DNA of 64,000 nucleotides from Lumbricus rubellus (taxonomy: Eukaryota; Annelida; Clitellata; Crassiclitellata; Lumbricidae). The number at the start of each line of letters is the position of its first letter. Within the stretch, counting starts at the first letter, position 1. Positions 22,248 to 34,282 of the stretch are shown in pieces. The notes under the pieces are model-generated. The model made no database searches and was not told the DNA's origin. It was given only the letters and a program-made list of their open reading frames with translations. The position numbers were made by a program, and so were the translations under genes. The DNA is taken from assembly GCA_945859605.1 (NCBI GenBank), contig OX243822.1, positions 9,690,966 through 9,754,965 on the forward strand, given 5' to 3'.

Positions 22248-22825
22248 ATGGCGGAAGAGCAGCAGAATGCCGGTGGCAGAACGGTCAAGACGACGACGAT
22301 TGAGACGACGAGACGTACCTTCGATTCGGATGGAGGAGGCTCAACCCTCATCGGTTACCGTCCGACGGTAACCCCTCGAAGCGTCGTCATCCAGAGAACG
22401 TCGTACGGCGGTCTCGGAGCAGGTGCCGGCGGCGGGGGCCGGTCCTCCTACGGCCAAAGTCGGTCGGCCGCCAACTATGGTTCTTCAGGGTTGTCATCGG
22501 GGGCCTTCGCCAGCCTCACGACGACCGGGGTGACGGAGGTGAAGACGTCCAGGGAGAAGGAGAAGAAGGATATGCAGGATTTGAACGAAAGGTTTGCCAG
22601 CTACATCGAGAAGGTGAGGTTTTTGGAGGCGCAGAATAGGAGGCTGGTCGACGAGCTGGAGAAGCTGAAGGCCAAGTGGGGAAAGGAGACGACGGCGGTG
22701 AAGGCCCTCTACCAGGCGGAGTTGGACGAGGCTAGGCGGCTGCTGGATGACGCCGAGAAGGAGAAGGCGAGACTGGAGATCAGGGTGGCGTCGCTGGAGG
22801 AGATCTTCCAGGAACTCAGACAGAG
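22248..22825 (+). CDS. Cytoplasmic intermediate-filament protein with lamin-tail domain, exon 1 (head, coil 1A, start of coil 1B)
   Basis: First of 11 exons that splice into about 627 residues. Residues 1-105 are a Gly/Ser/Thr/Arg-rich head (RTVKTTTIETTRRTF; YGGLGAGAGGGGRSSYG). Coil 1A opens with the filament consensus DLNERFASYIEKVRFLEAQN, followed by linker and the early coil 1B (EARRLLDDAEKEKARLEIRV). The start is the first ATG of the open frame. The exon ends in phase 2 at GTTCGA, a weak donor, but the join to exon 2 restores Arg and an unbroken coiled coil (ELRQ-R-ADDASKAAL). Assembled, coil 1B is of the long lamin/invertebrate type. The protein would form cytoplasmic filaments: it has no CaaX box. 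A SINE lies only about a dozen bases into the intron. Confidence 0.9.
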
Positions 22826-22837
22826 GTTCGATTTGAT

Positions 22838-23066
22838 TTTTTGTTCGTTCGTTTGTATGTGCACTTGTTATAGCGCCCCTTCAAGCTCTCTCTACTCAGA
22901 GGCGCTCCAGAATGCAGAGCGGACACTGCATCGGAGTTTCACGCCGAAGCGCTGAGCAATTGCGAGTGAAGGACTTGCCCAAGGTCTTTACCCGGCGAGG
23001 TGGATTCGAACCTCGAACCCTCCGGCTCCAAGGCAACGACGCCAGCACTACACCACCGTGCCCCAC
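22838..23066 (-). mobile_element. tRNA-derived SINE, copy 1
   Basis: Inverted copy of a SINE with head GGGGCACGGTGGTGTAGTG, B box GGTTCGAATCC, a CORE-like block ACCTTGGGCAAGTCCTTCAC and a tail GGGGCGCTATAACAAGTGCA followed by CATACAAACGAACGAAC. Full copies lie at 51356-51597 and 61269-61483, shortened copies at 51648-51790 and 62821-62955. It sits directly beside the exon 1 donor of the filament gene. Confidence 0.85.
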
Positions 23067-23155
23067 GTTGTTGCTATAGTGTTAGTGCTAGTATTAGTGT
23101 GCGAGTGCGTGCTCGCGTGTGTTATAGTCAAATATTGTCTATATGGCTGCAGGCC

Positions 23156-23600
23156 AAAGTTTCATTTCAGTTTCGGTTTCCTTTTCGTTTCATTTTCAGT
23201 TTCGCTTTAACTTTCGTTTTAACTTTCCAGTTTAGTTTTAGTCTTAGTTGTCAACTCCTTTCAGGTGTTTGGGTTTAGTTTAAGTTTTTATTACCTTGGA
23301 CCTTTAATAATTTTAGTTATGCAGGCGTAGATATTGAGCAGAGGAAATTGAAAATCATGTTTTTATGAATAACATTCTTTTGATTTTTTTACAAGATAAA
23401 TAGGTCTTGGTACATTAATGCTACTCGCCGCTGACCGTTGCAGATTATGTCACCACTCAATTCGTGCGCCACACAAAGAAATTGATTCAAGTTTCACGTT
23501 TAGTTTTGATTTTAGTTTTGTACTTTCCCTTTTTTAATTTTAGCTGCCGTTTCAGGCCTTTCAGTTTAGATTTTAGTTTCAGTTAGCTGAAATGGAATTT
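23156..23600. repeat. Degenerate TTTCAGTTT/TTTCGTTT repeat
   Basis: Imperfect repeats of TTTCAGTTTCGGTTTCCTTT type at 23156-23290 and again around 23495-23590, separated by unrelated sequence. Intronic, non-coding. Confidence 0.6.
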
Positions 23601-23866
23601 TTCTGTAAACGATGAAGTTACTTTCAGCTTTAATTCATTATCAAAAACCATGTTTTTGGCTATGAAGTGCGCTTGGTAGGCTACTTTATACATGCCTACT
23701 GAATTCACATAATAACACACCACAACACAACATAGGCTACCATAGAAATCTATGTCAAACTATGCTACACCACGCGATACCATGAGTATCATTGAGTACC
23801 ATGTCATGTCGAGCCTTGCCATATAATACAACTCTAGCACATAATAGCCATTCCATACTCTACCAT

Positions 23867-24062
23867 CAGGGCTGTTTTTAAGGAATCTTTAGAACTGCAC
23901 AACTCGTTCTTTTCCCTCCCATTTTCCATGGTAAATTACTTCCAATCGAAGGACAATGACCTTTTTGCTATAGTTTTAACTGTGCAGAAGTGCTTCTACA
24001 ACTGCATACATCCATTTAGAGCTGAACATTTTGTGTACAACTGCACGCTAAAAAAAGCCCTG
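23867..24062 (+). mobile_element. hAT-like MITE, family A copy 2, with perfect 8-bp duplication
   Basis: 196 bp, starting CAGGGCTGTTTTTAAGGAAT and ending TAAAAAAAGCCCTG, flanked by identical TCTACCAT duplications (23859-23866, 24063-24070). It is similar throughout to 2464-2675. Confidence 0.92.
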
Positions 24063-24358
24063 TCTACCATACCATATCATGTTAAGTGCCACACGATGTC
24101 ACACCACTTCATACTTGCCATACACCATACCATATACAGAACCCCTTGTACCATGTCGCACCAATATTTTCATACCATATGATCTGACATCATACGAATA
24201 CCACAGCTGCTACGTTTTCTATAAACGACAAAGCCAATTTGCGCATTTCCTTCTAATTGTTTTGCCACATGCTTCGACTATAAGCGTTTTCTATCATCCT
24301 GTATATGCGTCTAAGTACCTGCACGTCTTACAAACAGACCTCTTACTTGTACGTGTTG

Positions 24359-24506
<148 letters not shown>

Positions 24507-24843
24507 GTCTGCTCTCGACTCTGTCTCTCAGTCTTAATCCATTGCGAAGGACTGTCCAAGGCGATAATGAATAGCGTAAACTACACCGCGGCCAAGAAAA
24601 AGAGTAACGCGAACACAGTTGATAGAAACCAGACTTGAACGTTTTAACAGCTGCAGCTGCCGAAGCTGCTGTCGTCGAAAAACAATCTAAGCTCAGTTGA
24701 CACGCATGCAGAGCGAACTTAGCGACCTACGACCACGTTGGTCTATCGTGGTCCACCCAGTTAGTCAGTCGAAAAAGTATGCAGGCTTAATCTGTAAGAA
24801 AATCGATTTTGACTCTTGGTTCCACCCTTATTTATAAATATAC

Positions 24844-24846
<3 letters not shown>

Positions 24847-24882
<36 letters not shown>

Positions 24883-25035
24883 CACATATTATGTGATTGT
24901 GTGTGTGCGTGCGTGCGCGTTCGTGTGTGATCTGTGCGCGAGTGCGTGCGTGAGCGTAAGCGTGTGTGCGTGCGTGTGTGATATGTGCGTAAGTGCGTGC
25001 GTGAGCGTAAGCGTGCGTGCGTGTGTGATCTGTGT
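24847..25035. repeat. (TA)n followed by GTGCGTGCG-rich microsatellite
   Basis: About 15 TA repeats, then GTGTGCGTGCGTGCGCGTTC-like sequence with an imperfect ~60-bp higher-order repetition (GATCTGTGCG / GATATGTGCG / GATCTGTGTG). Confidence 0.85.
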
Positions 25036-26559
25036 GTGCGAGGTCGAAATGTCTAGTCAGTGGGTATAAGAGGGGCGACTGATTTGTGGGTGACTGGGTG
25101 CTGGGTGAGTGTAGGGGGGAGGACTGGGGAGGGATGGGGCAGAAACAATCCAGACGAATTGCATAAGGTCACCGCTTTATGCGTGAGAAGATGCACACTG
25201 GAGCCGAATGCTATAGGCACGAAATTGTTTATGCAGAAAACACACCGACTCTGATATTTGAGTAGGGTCTACGCGCATTTTATCTGCATTCGCCAGCTGA
25301 GGATGGGGTTGCAACCAACTGATTGTAGGCCCTCTGGGGTTCATGGGTCATTCGAGAGACCTTCTTTCGGCTTCAGTGCTGAAGAAAGAAGACCGTACTT
25401 GAGTTAGCCAGATTGGAATATCATGTGTCGTTGCCTCGGGGGACATTCTATTCGGATTAGCTATTTGATTGTTTCCATTTCCTCGTGTTTTCTACTTTTT
25501 TCAATTAAATTTTTGGCTGCAGGATAAGATGCATGTGATACTATGCTTTTGCTACAGCTTGAAGAATTCACAAACGCTTTATGAATGTTAGACATGGAAC
25601 CCCCAAAAGAGGGGCAAGAGGCGTACCTACATGTACCTCCCCTGGAAAACCGATACCTAATTTTTATCTAAAACTTTTTGGCTTAAACGATAGGCCCTAA
25701 ATAAATTTCTTCGCATTAGGCTCAAATCACCAATAATTCTCAATTCAATTCAAATGCTAATTATATGCAAAGTGAAACTGAGAAAATGAATCTGCATTTA
25801 GAAACCTTTATAAAAGATACCCAGTTTCTTTATTTTCTGGGTTTTTGGCTAATTTTCAAGTTAAAAATTGTAACCGTGGCCAATGTGTCATGCCCCCTGC
25901 AAAAATGTCTGCGGGCGCCCATGACGTAAGATTTGCATAATTGAATGAAAGCAAGCAACTGCTCTCTGCATACATATCGATGTAAGTTTTTTAGTCACGT
26001 GTCGGATATCTTCTTTGTCAGAGGCCTGCGTATTTTCAGATATGGCCAAAATGGCTACATTAAATTTTATGATCGTGCGATATAGGCTACGTTGACAGGC
26101 ATGTGCTATATAAAATAGTATATATTTAGTAATTATAGTGCATCATTATATATGTATATGTAGGCTATATATTGTATATAAGTCTGGCAATAGTTAGTAG
26201 GCTGTAGCAACTTTTTGAGTTCAGTTGAAATCAGGTTGGCAATGCAGTAAAGTAGACTAATAGTGGAATTGAGGACTTAGAAAAGTTAAAAATTGTAGCC
26301 CAGGCTATGCAGAGCTGTGTATTTTCATTCACAGATAAGACGATGAAACGTTCAATGTTGATCTGTTGGGCGGGACAACTGAAGCAGGAAATGGGGTTGA
26401 AGTCTTGTGGAGGAAATTCAGTTTAACTATGGCACCAATAATTGTAAACAGTTGTGAATTGGCTGCGATGGGAATTGAGTTGAGGATATATTAACATAAA
26501 TAAAGTCGTTAAATTAAGGAGTATTTCACTTTCATAGCAATGGCGATGTCAACTATCAT
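25036..26559. other. Filament intron 1, unassigned
   Basis: No exon is seen. Around 25885-25930 the sequence TGTCATGCCCCCTGCAAAAA then TGTCTGCGGGCGCCCATG looks like one end of a further DNA-transposon-type repeat, but I could not find the other end. Confidence 0.35.
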
Positions 26560-26704
26560 CATAGGTGCAATCACGTCCTAAAAGTTGGGGGATGATAATG
26601 AATCACGTCCTAAAAGGTGGGGGGACCATAATAATAAAGTTAGGGGACCACTCAAAAGTTGGGAGGACGCGTCCCGTGGGTCCCATAGGGTGGTTGCGCC
26701 TATG
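26560..26704. mobile_element. hAT-like MITE, family C copy 2, with perfect 8-bp duplication
   Basis: 145 bp, CATAGGTGCAATCACGTCC ... GGGTGGTTGCGCCTATG, with identical ACTATCAT duplications (26552-26559, 26705-26712). It carries the same interior as 16748-16896 in the opposite orientation. Confidence 0.92.
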
Positions 26705-27402
26705 ACTATCATGTCCACTTTCACAAACGTCATCCTACATTACTCTGCATTTACTTTGTAATGAGCTCAAAGGTCTCTAAATTATGTCCACGTCTAGGCC
26801 TAACTAGTCCTACCGGACGGCTGCTGAGGGCTGACGTCAAGCAGTGTCGGTAATATACTTTTACCCCTATGCGGGCAATTACTTTAGTATCTAGGTCTAT
26901 TATAGTTTAAAGACATCAGCTTTTCACTTCTATGTAGGCCTATACTTCAACCGATAGCGAAAGAATGTATATTTTCATACTTTAAGAAAATCTCTTTCGC
27001 TTAATATACTTTGAGACTTGCTTTGAACAAATGGATAAAGAAGATAGTTTAGCTGGTCGTGAGGTGTAAAACAGCGCATGCATAATAATGGTTGAAGATA
27101 GTTGCACATAATTAGCAGCTGTGAAAAAATATCGCGAGTGCTTTAGCGGCGAATATGCACAGCCGAGCATTTTTCTCAAAACTTTGAGTAAGCTTATCTG
27201 AAAGACATTGAAATTGGACACTTTAGATTTACATGTAGGCCTAAGTAGAAATCGTGATACATTGTATGTGATACTTAAGGCAAGCGAAGGCTTCCCTAGG
27301 GTCACCTGCTCTTGCAATCTCCGCACTGCTATGAATTTTCGAAAATGCTTTGGTTTTAATTGAACACTTTGCACGACTTTCGACTCATTTCGTCGTGACG
27401 GG

Positions 27403-28179
27403 TCACAATTTTAGTCTTCTCACCTTACGAATTGGTATACTAAATGTAACGCCCGCCCCCTCGGACACTCCCGGAGTCGCCACTTCCGGTCCAGCGTGTG
27501 AGAGGACCGCGTGCGGTTGCAGGTCGTAGTTCAGATAAATAGAGGGAGGAAGGGAGGCGGTAGCTTCGGGGTTCGAATCCCGTCGGGTTCGGGATGGCCA
27601 GGTATCCCGACCTCTTAGCTCTCCGTATGAAACTGGGGCCTTACTGGCCAGTCTTTCACTCCGGCGTAGGATTCCGGGGTTAACCGGAAGTGAAAGGTCC
27701 TTAGGCCTAGCCCCCGAAGCTCTTCCCAGGCCGATGGTGGAGTGGTAAGGTCTATCCGCGGTGGTACCAAAGGGAACCATTGTTCCTGGGTTCGAACCTG
27801 CAACCGGCTTCGGAGATGCCCTGGGCGTCGTTTCTAATCGTTCTATACGCGCGACGACTTCCGTCAGCGCTTCCCTAACGTTGTTTTGTACTGATGCAAT
27901 TGCTTCTTCAGAATTAGTTTGGACAACAAAGATAAGGTCTTCAACATCAGTTCTCACTGAGGAAATTGCCTCTCCAACATTACTTTGTACCACGGAGATA
28001 GCCTCCTGGGTATCTCTAGCATTTGCTTGCATATCAGTTTTTACTGAGGAGATCGCCTCTTGAACATTAGCCTGCATAGACTTGGCGTTTGACTGCATTG
28101 CCTCAAGCAATATCCCCATCTCAAATGCAGAAGGTGGTCTGGAAGGTTGCGAGGGAGTTGACGTTCTGCTCTGCTCCAT
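27403..28179 (-). CDS. Hypothetical protein with repetitive coiled-coil-like N-terminus (possible retroelement gag fragment)
   Basis: 258 codons from ATG at 28179. Residues 20-115 consist of repeated 22-residue-like units with the pattern A-N-V-Q-E-A-I-S-S-V-K-T-D, probably helical. The rest is Pro/Arg-rich without a recognised domain. The downstream part (27730-27815) overlaps sequence resembling a tRNA-derived repeat in the opposite direction, so the C-terminus may be readthrough. No zinc knuckle, protease or reverse transcriptase is seen nearby. Host gene, gag-like fragment and chance frame all remain possible. Confidence 0.3.
   Translation of the reverse strand: MEQSRTSTPSQPSRPPSAFEMGILLEAMQSNAKSMQANVQEAISSVKTDMQANARDTQEAISVVQSNVGEAISSVRTDVEDLIFVVQTNSEEAIASVQNNVREALTEVVARIERLETTPRASPKPVAGSNPGTMVPFGTTADRPYHSTIGLGRASGARPKDLSLPVNPGILRRSERLASKAPVSYGELRGRDTWPSRTRRDSNPEATASLPPSIYLNYDLQPHAVLSHAGPEVATPGVSEGAGVTFSIPIRKVRRLKL
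27733..27812 (+). repeat. tRNA-like sequence, probably SINE-related
   Basis: TGGTGGAGTGGTAAGGTC resembles an A box and GGGTTCGAACCTGC a B box. I do not see a credible acceptor stem, so I treat it as a tRNA-derived repeat. A second B-box-like GGGTTCGAATCCCG lies at about 27569-27583. Confidence 0.4.
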
Positions 28180-28199
28180 GGCGCTATATAAGTTTCGAT

Positions 28200-29130
28200 A
28201 ATTTCACTTCCTAAGACTAGCAAGAATTAAGACAGTAAGTTTAATTAGAATTTCTTATTAATTCTTCAGTCATTAATTATTATATAGTTTCAGTGCAGTT
28301 CAGACATTGAGCACAATGCACAAAAAATATAATTATGCAGATCAATGCAAACAAACCAGATCGGAGTATGCCTAATTTTTATCCCCAGTTTAGTTCTCAA
28401 GTGTCTTCATAAATTTCACATTAGCCCAAAATAATTACGAAATCGACCGCCTTAACTTCCCCAATACACAGTACCTGATTTCCGGGAACCAGGGACAAGG
28501 CAGGCGGTGTGCGTAGGGAGACGACGAAGAGGACGACGAATCCAGAATAAGCGCCGGGGAGCCGGGATCCAGTAAGGATATAGGTATCCAGAAGATGCGA
28601 TGACAGACTGACACAACACTCGCAGAAAATAACCACGACGGGTAGGCTTCCGATGAAACAGGGAAGAACTCGCTCCGTGCGAGGCGGTGAGCGAAGCCGG
28701 ACCAATAGGCTTATATCCACAGCGAGGGTGCGAAGGCAGAACACACAGTGCTGACGATTCAATTCCGACTCCAAACCACAATACAACGGCTCCGGCCGAG
28801 TAGAGAAACAACAAACCGAGATTTGGTATACAGAAAACCGAACGAAACTTTAGGTAAGTAAAAACGACTCCTGTCGTAAGAATCCCCAACCAGAATCCGA
28901 GTCGCAACTAAGCAGTAACTAATGCAAGCGCACTAAGTCCTGGCCTTACTTAAGATAAAACTGCTACTTTGAATCTTAACTTTCATATCGCCAATAATAC
29001 CTCCATCCTCCACGAAGGTTTCAACATAACTGCCACGGTTGCGCGATCTTCTTCTATATCCTACGGCTGACGTAGGACGCGATCTACTGCGCATGCGCTG
29101 CACGCGCTGTGATCACGCAGGGACAGGGTG
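28200..29130 (-). other. GC-rich block with overlapping open frames, possible LTR-like or promoter-like DNA
   Basis: Two overlapping minus-strand frames (121 and 151 codons) lie upstream of the 258-codon frame, but neither shows a domain. The right part (29085-29130) includes CTGCGCATGCGCTGCACGCG, a palindromic GC-rich stretch. If 27403-28179 is gag-like, this could be the 5' LTR side; I could not find a matching second LTR. Confidence 0.25.
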
Positions 29131-29795
29131 ACCCGGCGTGATGGAAAATGCCCACACACGAGCCGAGGCTGCATGCACAGACTACACGCAGCCGGCCAGC
29201 AGGCGTATTGCTCCGTCCGTCTGCCTATCCGTCTATCTGTACTGCTCTTGCACTGCGTCTGTCAGCCTGCTTATCCGCCTGGCCGTATCGGTCTATCCTA
29301 TCGGCCGACTCCTCTTCCTCCTTTTCGGCTGACCCTCCATTTCACGCGAGTGTGTGAAAGAATCGATCAATAACATGGTAGCTATGGCGACTGCTTACGT
29401 CATTGCCTTGCAAATCGTGTCGAGCACGATCTCAATATTAAAATCTAGGTCACCAATATTATGTAGGTCACCGAATGCAGCTCAAAAATAATAATATTAT
29501 AATATATATAATTATCAAACCCTGAAATTGCCTTAAAGGATCCAAAGAAATATATGTGGCAAACAGAAATAAAATCCGTAGCGTCAAATTATATGCAGGC
29601 GTTACACTAAATACCGCAATGGTATATCGCCTGGCAGAGACCCCACGTGTAGATGGTTAGTCGCTGAACGCTCTGATGCATTTCCAAGATGATTATCTTC
29701 GTCACCCTCCTTTCTCCAGGCTTGGGAGTGGCACTACCAGAAACCACGCAGTGGGATGGAGATCTACATGGCGTACAGATGCCTATCTCCATGGG

Positions 29796-30163
29796 CATAG
29801 GCGTAGGAGACGGGGGTCCAGGGGGGGCAAATGCCCCCCCAAATTTCGGGCAAGTCTGATTTTTCGGGCAAGCAGACCCGAAAAAATAAAAAAAAAAAAA
29901 TTTTTTTTTACTTTTTTATTTTTCCGGGTCATCTTGCCCGAAAAATCAGACTTGCCCGAACAAAAAAAGGTCATCAGACCTTTCGGGCAGAAAGTAACGG
30001 GAAATTTCAGAAGATTTCGGCCGGATGACTAAAAAAAGTCGTAAGAATTTTCGGGCAAACGTAACGGAAATTTTTCTTAAGATTTCGGCTGGACGAAAAA
30101 AAAATTTTCGGGCAAAAGTCTCATTTTTGCCCCCCCAATGCTGAAATGTCCCCTACGCCTATG
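29796..30163. mobile_element. hAT-like MITE, family D, with perfect 8-bp duplication
   Basis: 368 bp with termini CATAGGCGTAGGAGACGGGG and CCCCTACGCCTATG, flanked by identical TCCATGGG duplications (29788-29795, 30164-30171). The interior is built of repeated TTCGGGCAA / TTGCCCGAAAAA segments in both orientations, with A- and T-runs near 29880-29925. The end motif CATAGGCG is shared with family C. Confidence 0.92.
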
Positions 30164-30799
30164 TCCATGGGTCAATGTGTTTCAGGCTTATAGTTTCCTA
30201 TAGAGCACCCACAGAACACGGTAATAGACACCGACAGATCCTTATTTTGGCCAAACCATAGGAGACTATCAATCTAAAGAAACCCGAAGAACAGTTAAAG
30301 TCTTTAAAGACTTTCGTGTGCTTTAAATATGCAAGTCATGCACATCGTTTAAGAGATTCTAAGAATGTAATAACGATTCCAAAGAAAGAGGGAGAAGCAG
30401 AAAGACAGACAGAGGCAGAAATATAGAGACGATAATAGAGATAGACATACACAGAGACAGAAATGGACCGATTATAGATATAGAAATATCTACAGAGGCA
30501 TACAGAGGTAAAAAGATGATCTTTATTATCCAGCTCGTTTACAGCGTACTTTGGCTGCAAAAGACATCAAAGATACTTGACAATTTTACCAAAAGAGCAG
30601 ACTCAGTTACTGTAGTATATTTTATAGTTGTTTGGAGAAGCCAGTGCCCCAGCATAGACGTCTAGTCGAACTATAAAACAGACGACACAGCATTTAGACT
30701 TGTAACACAGTTTAAGCCACATAATAAGTCACACTTAAGAACATCTGTTATACACTGTTCCGTCTGTCGCTTATAGTGTATGGCTTTAATGATTTAACC

Positions 30800-31655
30800 C
30801 AGTGATTCCCAACCTGTGTGCCGCGGCACACTATAGTGTGCCGCGAGAACTTTGCAAGTGTGCCGCGGAAAATATTGTAATTTGTTGTTAAAAATTAATT
30901 AATAATGATTAATAATAATGCCTAAATAAATTTGGATCTCAGAAAGAGAAAGTGTCAAATGAAAAGCAAGGAATCAAACAAAAGTACAGAGACGATTACA
31001 ATAGTTTTGTAGCTTTGTATTTTGGAGATTCTCAATTACCATTATGCCTAATCTCCAACACAGCTTTACCGAATGAGACACTCTTCCTAGTTAATTAAAA
31101 CGACTCGTGGAAGCTAAAATTCCAGCGGTAAATGATAAACCAAAAGTATATTTTGAGAATCTTGCGGCACAGCAAAATAAGCAATAAAAAATAACTTGCG
31201 AACTACATGATATTGCCAGAGAAAAGATTGGTTGCAAGCTAAAAACTCGCTCAATTATTGGCAACACGCATGAAGGTAGACACACGCCGAATCTGTGATC
31301 GCACCAGCATTAGCAATCATCACAAACTATGCATACTTGGAACTGAGGCTGCCGACAAGTGAAAAGTTCCACTGTCAAATAATGCGATTGCACGTAGAAT
31401 CGAAGACAAGTCATCAGACTTAGGCCTAATCCTTGAAAGTACAAGTTATAAGAAAAACTGACTAGACTAGAGTGACTAGTCTAGATTCACTGGAGTAGAC
31501 CTATTATTACACAATTAGAATATTAAAATTAAAATATTATCAGATAATATTGACACATAGATTTTAAAAAATTGGTATAGGTATTGTTAGGTGTGCCGCG
31601 AAAATTTTCATTCTTTCTTAGTGTGCCGCAAGTCCAAAAAGGTTGGGAATCACTG
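30800..31655 (+). mobile_element. Decayed hAT-Charlie element
   Basis: 856 bp with 15-bp terminal inverted repeats CAGTGATTCCCAACC / GGTTGGGAATCACTG, the Charlie-type end. It is flanked by ATTTAACC and ATTTTAACC, an 8-bp duplication diverged by one base. Subterminal GTGTGCCGCG motifs recur at both ends. The inside keeps a broken piece of ZBED-like transposase (separate entry). Confidence 0.85.
30936..31422 (+). pseudogene. hAT transposase (ZBED5-like) fragment, broken
   Basis: Plus-strand translation gives KYRDDYNSFVALYFGDSQLP then LCLISNTALPNETL (BED-finger region, second Cys of the CxxC lost to Ser). After stops and shifts come LANYMILPEKRLVAS, KLAQLLATRMK, LGTEAADK, then after a stop KVPLSNNAIARRIEDKSSD. 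The order matches the N-terminal part of ZBED5-like hAT-Charlie transposases. Catalytic and dimerisation parts are missing. Confidence 0.75.
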
Positions 31656-32709
31656 ATTTTAACCGAAACAAAGTCACTTCAATGCTGAGTATAGTATAAC
31701 TCCATCTCATAATGTCATTTTCGTATTTCCTACACAGAATAACTCGCTACACACGGATCGGAATTTAGGACAACGCGAAAGCAAGATGTAAAAAAGAATT
31801 CTTGCAGTGGAATTGTGTGGGCCGATGAAGGAAGGTCAAAGCTGAGAGTTTAAGACAACAGAAATAAGATACGGTGACATAAGGCAATCATTAACCCTCT
31901 ACCGCATAGTGATGCCGATTGGCATCATTTCTGCCATGCATGTTCAATAAACTCTACGCTGCCAATTGGCATCACTATGCGTTTCTCTCGGATAGTAGAT
32001 ATAATAATAAACTGAAATCTAGTCTTTGTTTATATATCTATGCTCTTGTTCTATTTCTTAAATATTTCCGAAATACCGTGTATTTATCGACGAAATCAGA
32101 ATTTTCCACATTTTTTCATTATTGTTGGATTTCATATCCAGGTAAAATTTAAACTACGTCAAATATCCGTTTTGTGTGTTTTTATGATAGAATTTAGTTG
32201 GTAGAGTTAGAATAAACGACTATTGTAACAAAGAATTACGAAAATGGTATGCCGATTGGCATCATCATGCAACATAAACACTATGCTGATGACTGCTTTC
32301 CGTTTCAACAGAACTTTTTCATTGTTGGATAAGTCAGGTATAATTGTGATTTATTAGTAATATTGACTAGATAACATTGTGATAACATTTTATGATTATG
32401 TTATACTAATTTATTGGTATGAAATACCAGTGTATATAATTAGGAAACGAAAATGTAGTATTTGGGAGTAAATATGGATTTTTTTTTTATGTAATTGGAG
32501 TCATATTTAGGATTTGTGGCTCTTAGATAATTATGGGCAGATAGGCCTACATTACTTGCAATTATGGTAATTACGAAAATTGACTACAAGTTTCAAGTAG
32601 TAGTTTAGATCCATATATTGTAAAGTTATATTTTAGATATCGCAAATATTTATTTGACACCAGTAATGTTTATAACGGCAATAATTTGTTATGTATATTG
32701 ATTTAGCAG

Positions 32710-34282
32710 ATGGCTACCATGAATGTGAAATCGTTTTATGGAAAAAGAAAGATGAAGAAGAAGGTGGTGGTTAGAAGAATAATTCCTGTTGAGAGTGATG
32801 ACAGTCAGTTGTCATCAGACAACGAACATGATGAGGATTATAATCCACCTTTGGACAGGGATGAAAATTCAGAAGAGCATGATGAGGATCATAATCCACC
32901 AGTGGACAGGGATGAAATTTCAGAAGAGCACAGCGACCTTGAGCGCCCGGAGTCTCCGTGTCTCAACATGCCGACAACAAGCACTGGGATATCCAAGACT
33001 AGAGCAGCCAAAGTGAAACGCAGACTTCTGTGGAAAACTTCTAAGGATACGGTAGAAAGGCGATCACCCTTCTCCGGCGATGAGAGTCTTGGTCCGGATG
33101 TTGTGGATTTAAAAACTCCTATTCAGTTTTTTAGGAAGTTATTCCCAGTTACGCTGGAGCAGCATATCGTTGAACAGACTAACCTTTACGCTGTTCAAAT
33201 TCGTCCTGAGAAACCCCTCAAGCTGACAGTTCCAGAGTTAGAAAAGTTTCTGGGCATAACCATGTGGATGTCTCTGATTGTACTACCCAGTGCAAGAAGA
33301 TACTGGAATGCCAAATACAAAGTAAACAACGTATCGGAAGTCATGACAGTCAACAGATGGGAAGAAATCAAGCGTTTTGTCCACTTCAACGATAATACGG
33401 CTGCAGAACCAGATGGCGATCGACTCCATAAGATCAGACCACTAATCACACAGATTCGCGATTGTCTCAATACAATTCCTAAGGAGGAGTCATTGTGTGT
33501 AGACGAACAAGTTGTGCCTTTCAAAGGTCGCAGCAGACTGAAGCAGTACAATAAAAGCAAACCTCACAAGTGGGGCTACAAGATCTGGGTACTCTCTGGT
33601 AAATCAGGTTTTGCATATGACATGGAAGTGTACACGGGTAAAGAAAATCATGTCCTTGCTAAAGAAAAGGATTGTGGACCAAGTGCCAACGTCGTAGTGC
33701 GCCTGGCCAGGACCATTCCACCTGTTGGACACAAGTTGTACTTTGACAATTACTTTACTAGCATTGATCTGCTTGTGTATTTGGAACACCAATCTATACA
33801 AAGTATTGGGACAGTGAGAGTAAACAGGCTGCAGGGTTTTTCAGCGAAATCTGAAAAAGATTTGAAGAAGATTGGCCGCGGATCCATGGCGGAGTACACG
33901 ACTGATGTAGATGGGGTCACCATTACATTTGTACAGTGGTATGACAACAAAGTCGTCAACCTTCTTTCAACATATGTGGGCACAGAGCCCAGAATAAAAG
34001 TGATGCGATGGTTTTCGGCACAGAAAGCAAGAAAGGAAATTGACTGCCCTCAGATAATCTCCATCTATAACCAGCACATGGGTGGTGTTGATTTGCTTGA
34101 CAGCCTCATGGGACTTTATCGAATTACCATTCGATCAAAGAAATGGTATCACAGACTGTTCTTCCATTATCTGGACATGGCTGTAGTGAACGCATGGCTA
34201 CTGTACAGGCGAGCTCGTTCGCAACAAAACAACACATCGGAAGTTCTCAGATTGGCAGAATTCAAGGCTCAGATTGCAGAAG
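32710..34282 (+). CDS. piggyBac transposase, exon 1 (acidic N-terminus and DDE-type catalytic domain)
   Basis: Starts at ATGGCTACC (32710) and ends in phase 1 at a GTAAGA donor (34283). With exon 2 it gives 618 residues, a usual piggyBac length. The N-terminus is basic, then acidic with a duplicated unit (EEHDEDHNPPVDRDE). The DDE_Tnp_1_7-type domain contains the three expected Asp contexts: CVDEQVVPFKGRSRLK (near 33502), LYFDNYFTSIDLL (near 33745) and HMGGVDLLDSLMGLYR (near 34090). No stops or frameshifts interrupt it. It catalyses cut-and-paste transposition into TTAA. Confidence 0.95.

Noticed and set aside
27733..27812. tRNA gene
   Set aside because: Same reasons; the arms do not pair convincingly.
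28200..29130. LTR of a complete retrotransposon
   Set aside because: No second LTR, primer-binding site, protease or reverse transcriptase was found nearby.
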